A stretch of DNA of 30,408 nucleotides from JBAZCO01 sp041654915 (GTDB lineage: Bacteria; Bacillota; Clostridia; Christensenellales; DTU072). The notes beneath the pieces were generated by a model. The model made no database searches, had not been told where the DNA came from, and saw only the letters and a list, made by a program, of their open reading frames with translations. Shown in pieces: positions 24,987 through 30,408 of the stretch (positions are counted from its first letter, which is position 1; each line of letters opens with the position of its first letter). Made by a program: the position numbers and the translations under genes. The stretch spans positions 1 to 30,408 of the forward strand of contig JBAZCO010000009.1 of the NCBI GenBank assembly GCA_041654915.1. The letters are read 5' to 3'.

Positions 24987-27755
24987 ATGGATTTTATTGG
25001 ACTGTTTAGAAACTTTATAATATATTTTCTTCCCGTGGCGGCAACAGTCTTTGGCTTTTTTGGCATCCGCTTGCTTAAAAACCAAGCAGAGGATAAGGTT
25101 AGCCGTGCCGCTCCCCTTTTGTTTGCGGCATCATTTTATACGCTGGGATATTTTTTAGAACTCAACTCTCTAACATACGAGGCTATGATTGCGGCAAAAA
25201 ACTTTGAATATCTGGGCGTTGTTCTAGTGCCTCCTTTCCTGCTCTTTTTTATTGCCGACCTCACCAATACCCGCCTGCCAAAAAACTTGGGGGCATCGCT
25301 GCTTGTTTTTTCGCTTGTGCTTTGGGCGCTCTTTATTACCAACAATCTGCACAATCTGTTCTACACCAAAGTCGAGCTTGTCTTTGTGTGGGGATACAGT
25401 ATGTCGGTTACGCAAAAAAACTTTCTTTATTTTGTTCTGCTTGCATACTTTGGCATTTCACTCATTGTAGCGCTGTTCTTGCTCATCCGCTCCTTGCTTG
25501 CCAGCACAAAAAAGAAAAAAAAGCAAAGCCTACTATTTTTAATATTTGCTTTTCAACTTCCTTGGGTAAATGTGGCACTAATTTTGGCGGGGCTTGATAA
25601 GTACTTTGACTACACTCCCTTTACTTTAATGATAATGGGTTTTCTTTTTATTATTAATAATATTGTCTTTGATATGTTTGAGTTTCAAACTCACAATTGG
25701 AAAAACACCTTTCTCAACTTGGATGCACCGGCTTTTCTTATGAGCACCGCCGGCGAAATTGTCGCCAACAATGATGCAGCCACCCAGCTAATGCGAGGTA
25801 ACGAAAAACAATTGTACGAGATTATAGGAAAGTTTGATGTGAATAATTTTGGCAACTATTCCTACTTCATCATAGGCGGGGAAACCAAGTGGTTTGATGT
25901 GAAAAAAAGCATATTCGACCAACGGCGCAAGCTGTATACCTTTGTGTTTTTTGATATTACCGATAGCCGCAATGCCTCAATAATTGCAGGGTCTTTCCTC
26001 AATTCAATAAAAGACTTTGTAATCATCGTCTCCGATGATACAAAAATTATATTTGTAAATGATGCGGTAAAAAAGCGGTTTGGCTACCCCGGGGACAGCC
26101 TTCTCAAAATGAACCTCTATGATATATATGAAAAATCTCAACATAAAGAGGTAAGGAGCATATTCTTGCAGTGTCAAGAAAGCTTGGAAGGGCTGTGTAT
26201 GCTGCCCTTTAAAACAAAGTCGGGAGCGCTCATCCCGTCCGAAACCCGTATTTGGCGGGGAGAATGGAACGGCAGACCCGTTCTTTACAGCATATCTAAG
26301 GATATCACTAGCCGCAAGATATTGGAAACTGCGCTAGAAAAAGAAAAACGGCTTTGGGAAATCACGCTCAAGTCCGTTGGCGACGGAGTAATCTCTACCG
26401 ACGAGGAAGGGCAAGTGGTTTTCTTAAACCGTGTTGCCGAAACCCTTACAGGTTGGCTGGCAGCCGAGGCGGTGGGTAAAAATATCGCCGAAGTGTACAG
26501 CCCCGCAGATGAGCTTTCTAGCGAAACCAATCGCAACCTTGTTTATCGTGCGATACGAGAAAAAAAGATTATCGAAACCGCCGGCAACTTGGTTCTCCTA
26601 TCCAAACAGGGTATTGAGCGCCCCATTGAGGAAACCGCCGCTCCAATTATAAGGGACACGGGCGAAGTGCTGGGGGCGGTTCTCATATTCCGTGACATTA
26701 GCGACAAGCGCCACCGTCAGCGGGAGATAGAGTTTCTAAGCTACCACGACCAACTCACGGGCATATATAACAGACGGTTTTTTAATGATGCCTTGCGCTC
26801 CCTAGATACCGCCGAGAATCTCCCCCTATCCCTTATTATGGTGGATGTTAACGGGCTAAAGCTCACCAATGACGCCTTTGGGCACAAGTTGGGCGACCTG
26901 CTTTTAGAGCGTGTTGCCGAAATACTCAGCAAGGCTTGCGGCGCTAAGGATATAGCCGCACGGATAGGCGGCGACGAATTTATCTTGCTACTTCCCAATA
27001 AGAGCGCAAAACAAACCGAATCAATTATCCACTCTATTAAGCAAGCAATGGACGAAAGTCAGTTTAATAATATTATACTTTCCGTCTCCATAGGCTATGG
27101 GGTTAAGACTTTGACGGAAGAAAACATAAACGAAATTTATAAGAAGGCAGAGGACGAAATGTATCGCAACAAGCTTTCCGAAAGTTCGAGTATGCGCAGC
27201 CGTACCATAGATTTAATTATGAACACCCTCCACGAAAAAAACCGCCGTGAAATGTACCACTCACTTCGTGTTGGCGACTTGGCAGGGAAAATTGCAAGAG
27301 CGTGGGGGCTGGATGATGACGAAGTGAGCCAAATAAAAATCGCCGGCAGTATGCACGACATTGGCAAGATTGGTATATCCGAGCGCATCTTAGAAAAGAA
27401 AGACCCGCTAGAGCCCGAGGAGCGTGCCGAGATTGAGCGCCACTCCGAGATAGGCTATCGTATATTAAGTTCGGTAAACGAGTTTTCCGAAATTGCCGCT
27501 TTTGTGCTTTCTCACCACGAGCGTTGGGACGGGAAAGGGTATCCCAGAGGGCTAAAAGGGAATGCCATACCGCTAAAAGCCCGCATAATTGCGGTTGCCG
27601 ATGTCTATGATGCGGTAACCAACGAGCGACCTTACGGCAAAGTGATGACCAAGGAAGAGGCTGTACAGGAAATACAAAATAATGCAGGTGGGCAGTTTGA
27701 CCCCGATGTAGTCAAAGTGTTTGTAGAAAAAGTTGTTTGGGAGTATAATAAATAG
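24987..27755 (+). CDS. Membrane-bound PAS-GGDEF-HD-GYP cyclic-di-GMP signalling protein
   Basis: The 922-residue protein can be a diguanylate cyclase and a cyclic-di-GMP phosphodiesterase. Residues about 1-235 form a seven-helix membrane sensor like the N-terminal 7TM region of some histidine kinases. A PAS-like segment (about 245-335) is followed by two clearer PAS domains (about 336-450 and 455-575), the last ending VLIFRDISDKRHRQ. GGDEF starts near 586 (HDQLTGIYNRRFFNDAL) with an intact GGDEF at 661-665. The RxxD inhibitory site expected before it reads GAKD, so product inhibition is probably absent. The HD-GYP domain has H790-D791 (HDIGKIG) and HHERWDGKGYP at 843-853. Both outputs look catalytically intact, so net direction probably depends on the sensor input (inference). 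An AGGG site lies 10 bases before the ATG. The thioesterase gene follows after 24 bases. Confidence 0.92.
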   Translation: MDFIGLFRNFIIYFLPVAATVFGFFGIRLLKNQAEDKVSRAAPLLFAASFYTLGYFLELNSLTYEAMIAAKNFEYLGVVLVPPFLLFFIADLTNTRLPKNLGASLLVFSLVLWALFITNNLHNLFYTKVELVFVWGYSMSVTQKNFLYFVLLAYFGISLIVALFLLIRSLLASTKKKKKQSLLFLIFAFQLPWVNVALILAGLDKYFDYTPFTLMIMGFLFIINNIVFDMFEFQTHNWKNTFLNLDAPAFLMSTAGEIVANNDAATQLMRGNEKQLYEIIGKFDVNNFGNYSYFIIGGETKWFDVKKSIFDQRRKLYTFVFFDITDSRNASIIAGSFLNSIKDFVIIVSDDTKIIFVNDAVKKRFGYPGDSLLKMNLYDIYEKSQHKEVRSIFLQCQESLEGLCMLPFKTKSGALIPSETRIWRGEWNGRPVLYSISKDITSRKILETALEKEKRLWEITLKSVGDGVISTDEEGQVVFLNRVAETLTGWLAAEAVGKNIAEVYSPADELSSETNRNLVYRAIREKKIIETAGNLVLLSKQGIERPIEETAAPIIRDTGEVLGAVLIFRDISDKRHRQREIEFLSYHDQLTGIYNRRFFNDALRSLDTAENLPLSLIMVDVNGLKLTNDAFGHKLGDLLLERVAEILSKACGAKDIAARIGGDEFILLLPNKSAKQTESIIHSIKQAMDESQFNNIILSVSIGYGVKTLTEENINEIYKKAEDEMYRNKLSESSSMRSRTIDLIMNTLHEKNRREMYHSLRVGDLAGKIARAWGLDDDEVSQIKIAGSMHDIGKIGISERILEKKDPLEPEERAEIERHSEIGYRILSSVNEFSEIAAFVLSHHERWDGKGYPRGLKGNAIPLKARIIAVADVYDAVTNERPYGKVMTKEEAVQEIQNNAGGQFDPDVVKVFVEKVVWEYNK

Positions 27756-27779
27756 AGATACCAAAAAAAGGGGGCTACT

Positions 27780-28268
27780 ATGCAAAAGACAATGTTAGAA
27801 AATCACGAAAGAGTAAAAACACCGTCCGACTCCATTAGCGAGCAAATACAGCTTGTTTTTTCTGCCCACATAAACGGCAGCGGCAGGCTGTTTGGCGGCA
27901 AGCTCTTGGAATGGATGGATGTCCTTGCCGCTGTTGTTGCCAAGCGGCACTCCGAGCATAATGTAACCACCGTTTCAATAAACAAGGTGGACTTTGAAGC
28001 CCCCGCCCTCCTTAACGACACCGTGCTACTAATTGGAAAAATAATTCACGCAGGCAAAACTTCTATGAGCGTCAAAGTGACGGTTTATGTGGAAAAACTA
28101 AATGGTAAAAGAAAGCTTATCAACACGGCAACCTTTGTCTTGGTTGCCCTTGGTGACGACGACAAGCCCGTACCTGTGCCACGCCTGCAACCGATAACCG
28201 ACGAGGAAAAAGCGGACTTTGCCGCTTGTGAGGAAAAAAGACAGGCTCGGATGTGCCAAAGCAACTAA
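27780..28268 (+). CDS. Hot-dog-fold acyl-CoA thioesterase (ACOT7/YciA type)
   Basis: This 162-residue protein hydrolyses acyl-CoA to free acid and CoA. The family signature GRLFGGKLLEWMD at about residues 38-50 is followed by a VTTVSINKVDF strand with the hot-dog pattern, then LIGKIIHAGKTSMSVKVTVYVE. The charged tail (EEKADFAACEEKRQAR) resembles that of YciA/BACH relatives. AAGGGGGC lies 5 bases before the ATG. The short spacing suggests co-transcription with the cyclic-di-GMP gene; a functional link between them is not known. The chain-length preference cannot be read from the sequence. Confidence 0.9.
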   Translation: MQKTMLENHERVKTPSDSISEQIQLVFSAHINGSGRLFGGKLLEWMDVLAAVVAKRHSEHNVTTVSINKVDFEAPALLNDTVLLIGKIIHAGKTSMSVKVTVYVEKLNGKRKLINTATFVLVALGDDDKPVPVPRLQPITDEEKADFAACEEKRQARMCQSN

Positions 28269-28286
28269 GTAAAAAGTGCTTTTTAC
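28269..28286 (+). other. Perfect inverted repeat directly after the thioesterase stop
   Basis: GTAAAAAG, TG, CTTTTTAC begins at the base after the stop codon. Followed by AAGGG, it lacks a separate T run, so it is at best a weak terminator; it could protect the 3' end. A second small repeat (GGGA/TCCC) lies at 28289-28300. Confidence 0.45.
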
Positions 28287-28319
28287 AAGGGAAATATCCC
28301 GCAAAAAAAGAAAAATGAC

Positions 28320-28390
28320 AAAAAAAAGTAGCGACATTGCCAAACATCTCTTTCGAGCATAAGCACAGGTTTTTGTAAACCGTCACTACT
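28320..28390 (-). ncRNA. Candidate stand-alone structured small RNA of about 71 nt, class unknown
   Basis: On the minus strand, AGTAGTGAC (28382-28390) pairs with GTCGCTACT (28327-28335) in a 9-bp stem with one G-U pair, and eight T follow (28320-28327 region). Inside it, GGTTT-ACAA-AAACC (28368-28381) is a perfect 5-bp hairpin that abuts the closing stem. A second arm contains CTC-GAAA-GAG (28348-28357), a GNRA-type loop, with further pairing TGC/GCA below it. A consensus promoter predicts transcription starting exactly at 28390. No open frame of any length fits, and the only gene in its path, the thioesterase, is convergent, so it is not a leader of a downstream gene. I do not recognise a 4.5S RNA, tmRNA, 6S RNA or riboswitch core in it. 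What it does is unknown; a trans-acting regulator or small ligand-binding RNA is possible (inference). Confidence 0.65.
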
Positions 28391-28396
28391 AAAAGC

Positions 28397-28425
28397 AGAA
28401 TATAATATATTTTTTATAATGTCAA
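28397..28425 (-). promoter_or_regulatory. Promoter of the candidate small RNA
   Basis: Minus strand TTGACA (28420-28425, perfect), 17 bases, TATTCT (28397-28402). The base 7 positions downstream is the A at 28390, the first base of the small RNA's closing stem. Confidence 0.75.
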
Positions 28426-28434
28426 GTGCGCTAA

Positions 28435-28443
28435 TGATATAAT
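28435..28443 (+). promoter_or_regulatory. Extended -10 promoter, probably for nfnAB
   Basis: TGATATAAT combines an extended -10 TG with a perfect TATAAT (28438-28443). The -35 region is poor (TTATAA-like). It faces away from the small-RNA promoter, 10 bases past that promoter's -35 box, and predicts a leader of about 125 bases before nfnA. Confidence 0.5.
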
Positions 28444-28459
28444 AAAAAGATTAAGGAAA

Positions 28460-28569
28460 ATAGATAATAAAAAAAGTAATGAGCCGCCAATTTTATCTAT
28501 ATAATCAACTTTTTAGTCGAATTTGTAAACGATAATTAACTAAATTGCAAGTACACTTCCAAAAAGGAA
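28460..28569 (+). other. nfnA leader with two inverted repeats
   Basis: ATAGATAA (28460-28467) and TTATCTAT (28493-28500) are an 8-bp inverted repeat. Closer to the gene, TTCC-AAAAA-GGAA (28557-28569) folds the nfnA ribosome site AAGGAA into a small stem. I see no coding gene; an 18-codon frame (28479-28535) lacks a ribosome site. The rest of 28269-28575 (307 bases) holds the small RNA and the two promoters. Confidence 0.4.
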
Positions 28570-28575
28570 AAATAA

Positions 28576-29394
28576 ATGAATAAAATAATCAAAAAACGGC
28601 AACTTGCCGAAAATGTAATTGAATATGTAATCTCCGCCCCAGACATTGCCCGCACCGCACGGGCAGGGCAGTTTGTTATCCTCATCACAGATGAGAATGG
28701 CGAGCGTGTCCCCTTTACCATATGCGACTGCGACCGCACGGCAGGTACGGTTGCGCTTTTGGTGCAAACCGTTGGGCTAACCACGGCAAAACTTGCTAAA
28801 CTCAAAGAAGGTGACTATCTTTTTGCTTTGGTAGGACCGCTTGGCAAGCCAACCGACCTTAGCGCTGCAAAAGAGCCTGTGCTTGTTGGCGGCGGGATAG
28901 GAATTGCCGTCATACACGCACAAGCCAAAGAACTTGCTCTTGCAAACCGCCCCTTTGATGTGATAATTGGCGCACGAGATGCGTCCCTTTTGGTATATGA
29001 GGAGGCGCTTGCCTCTCTTGCAACCAACTTCTTTGTTATGACGGATAACGGCAGCAAGGGCGGCAAAGGCTTTGTTACCGACAAGCTAGCCTCTCTTATC
29101 TCTGGCGGCAAAAATTATGATACTGTTTTTGCTGTTGGTCCGCTAATGATGATGAAAGCGGTGAGCGACTTAACAAAAACTCTAGGCATTCGCACAATAA
29201 TAAGTATGAACTCTATTATGGTAGACGGCACGGGGATGTGCGGCAGCTGCCGCCTTACCGTGGACGGGCAAACCAAATACGCTTGCGTGGACGGACCGGA
29301 GTTTGACGCTCACAAAGTGGATTTTAATGAGGCGCTAATACGCTCCCGCTTTTATAGCGGAGAGGAGCAGGAGGCTAAGTGTAAAATAAGATGA
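28576..29394 (+). CDS. nfnA: NADH-dependent ferredoxin:NADP+ oxidoreductase, small subunit (NfnA)
   Basis: NfnAB couples NADPH, ferredoxin and NAD(H) by flavin-based electron bifurcation in anaerobes. The 272-residue subunit has an FAD-binding barrel (about 1-100, RVPFTICDCD), an NAD-binding domain with VGGGIGIAVIHAQAKEL (about 102) and a C-terminal [2Fe-2S] site at C222, C225 and C237 (GTGMCGSCR, YACVDG). An Asp (D217) stands where related PyrK proteins have a fourth Cys, as is known for NfnA. It overlaps nfnB by four bases (ATGA). PyrK is the main alternative, but the Asp ligand and the nfnB partner favour NfnA. Confidence 0.93.
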   Translation: MNKIIKKRQLAENVIEYVISAPDIARTARAGQFVILITDENGERVPFTICDCDRTAGTVALLVQTVGLTTAKLAKLKEGDYLFALVGPLGKPTDLSAAKEPVLVGGGIGIAVIHAQAKELALANRPFDVIIGARDASLLVYEEALASLATNFFVMTDNGSKGGKGFVTDKLASLISGGKNYDTVFAVGPLMMMKAVSDLTKTLGIRTIISMNSIMVDGTGMCGSCRLTVDGQTKYACVDGPEFDAHKVDFNEALIRSRFYSGEEQEAKCKIR

Positions 29395-30408
29395 AAAAAG
29401 AGATAAATAAAAAATTAAGACAACCCGTGCGCACCGCACCGCCAAAGGAAAGAACAAAAGACTTTAGCGAAGTTTCCTCCGGATACGACAAAGACACCAT
29501 GCTAATAGAGGCTGCTAGATGTTTAGACTGCAAACACGCCCCTTGCGTAAAGGGCTGCCCTGTTGAAGTGGATATCCCTCGCTTTATTATGGCACTCAAA
29601 AACAACGACCCTTCGGGCGCAAATCGTATAATTAAAGAAAACAACAGCCTCCCTGCCGTGTGCGGCAGAGTCTGCCCGCAAGAGTTGCAATGCGAAAAAG
29701 TCTGTGTGCGTGTCCGTGCGGGAGGAGCTGTTGCCATAGGCGCATTGGAGCGGTATGCCGCCGACTTTGCAATTGAGGCGGGAGAAAAGCCCGCTAAAGT
29801 TAACCGCAAACTTCCCTTAAAAGTAGCGGTAGTAGGCAGCGGGCCAACGGGACTTGCCGCCGCTGGAGAGCTTGCCTCCGCCGGCGCATCCGTCACTGTC
29901 TTTGAGGCGTTCCACCGTGAGGGCGGCGTTCTTGTTTATGGAATCCCCGAGTTTAGGCTGCCAAAAACCATAGTTCGGGCAGAGGTAGACGCACTTAAAG
30001 AGTTAGGGGTGGAGTTTAGATTGAACACGGTTATAGGCAAAACTTTTTCTCTAGACACGCTTTTAGCCGATTATGATTTTGTTGTTTTGGGCAGTGGGGC
30101 GGGACTTCCCGTATTTTTGGGCATCAAGGGGGAGATCCTCCCCGGTGTATATTCGGCAAACGAATTTCTCACCCGCACTGTACTAATGCGGGGCTACCAA
30201 CCCACAAGCGACACGCCAATAAAACGGGCGCAAAATGTTGTTGTCGTGGGGGCGGGCAATGTTGCAATGGATGCTGCAAGAACCGCTCTTAGGTTGGGGG
30301 CGCAAAAGGTTACCCTGCTCTATCGCAGGGGGCGGGAGGAGATGCCAGCCCGTCAAGAGGAAATCTTGCACGCAGAAGAAGAAGGGGTAGAGTTTCGCTT
30401 GCTGTCCG
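29391..30408 (+). CDS. nfnB: NfnB: ferredoxin/NADPH subunit, cut by the window edge
   Basis: The first 339 residues are present; the family has about 460-470. It carries two cysteine sets for [4Fe-4S] clusters: C44, C47, C52, C56 (CLDCKHAPCVKGCP) and C91, C95, C101, C105 (CGRVCPQELQCEKVC). An FAD site follows near 145 (VAVVGSGPTGLAAAGELA), then GGVLVYGIPEFRLPK, and an NADP-binding VVVVGAGNVAMDAARTALRLG near 280 with YRRGREEMPA. This is the bifurcating flavin subunit of NfnAB; the same fold occurs in the glutamate synthase small subunit, but the preceding nfnA with a 4-base overlap decides for Nfn. The start is the ATG overlapping the nfnA stop; AGGAGG lies 16 bases upstream, rather far, so translation is probably coupled. 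Confidence 0.93.
   Translation, partial: MKKEINKKLRQPVRTAPPKERTKDFSEVSSGYDKDTMLIEAARCLDCKHAPCVKGCPVEVDIPRFIMALKNNDPSGANRIIKENNSLPAVCGRVCPQELQCEKVCVRVRAGGAVAIGALERYAADFAIEAGEKPAKVNRKLPLKVAVVGSGPTGLAAAGELASAGASVTVFEAFHREGGVLVYGIPEFRLPKTIVRAEVDALKELGVEFRLNTVIGKTFSLDTLLADYDFVVLGSGAGLPVFLGIKGEILPGVYSANEFLTRTVLMRGYQPTSDTPIKRAQNVVVVGAGNVAMDAARTALRLGAQKVTLLYRRGREEMPARQEEILHAEEEGVEFRLLS

Noticed and set aside
28479..28535. 18-codon leader peptide upstream of nfnA
   Set aside because: Its only AGGA is about 20 bases away, and the composition gives no hint of an attenuation peptide.
28435..28575. Known riboswitch in the nfnA leader
   Set aside because: No conserved core was recognised; only short AT-rich inverted repeats are present.

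Overview
The window reads as part of the chromosome of an anaerobic bacterium of the Bacillota, probably Clostridia and perhaps an uncultured gut lineage. This is inferred from an AmaP-like protein, Shine-Dalgarno sites of the GGAGG type, an NfnAB electron-bifurcating transhydrogenase, a one-chain PurL, a combined GGDEF/HD-GYP enzyme and MBG-repeat surface proteins. TGA is used as a stop. No rRNA, tRNA, CRISPR array, transposase or phage gene was seen. Family names rest on motif reading, not on searches.

Left half (1-15,560), all on the minus strand: an edge-truncated protein fusing an XRE-type HTH, a cupin and an acyl-CoA synthetase; an AmaP-like membrane protein with a very acidic tail; alanyl-tRNA synthetase in a short form without the C-terminal domain; a phosphoglycerate mutase-like enzyme (apgM family) just upstream of alaS; and a 10-kb gene for a 3,339-residue surface protein. 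That protein has a signal peptide, a seven-blade RCC1-like propeller, about 13 MBG repeats, a second repeat array and a C-terminal membrane anchor.

Right half (15,690-30,408), protein genes all on the plus strand: a purine operon purE-purM-purN-purH-purD-purL behind a consensus promoter and ending in a strong intrinsic terminator; a membrane-bound PAS/GGDEF/HD-GYP cyclic-di-GMP protein followed by a hot-dog acyl-CoA thioesterase; then nfnA and the start of nfnB, cut by the window edge. The giant gene and purE are divergent, with back-to-back promoters.

The most interesting non-coding signal lies between the thioesterase and nfnA. A minus-strand unit there has a TTGACA-17-TATTCT promoter, a predicted start exactly on the first base of a 9-bp closing stem, an apparent three-way junction with a GAAA-capped arm, and eight U at the end. 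This is about a 71-nt stand-alone structured RNA that I cannot assign to a known class.

Functionally the window combines housekeeping (purine synthesis, Ala-tRNA charging, a PGM-like enzyme, NAD(P)H/ferredoxin balance), signalling (cyclic-di-GMP) and surface architecture (giant repeat protein, AmaP-like anchor).
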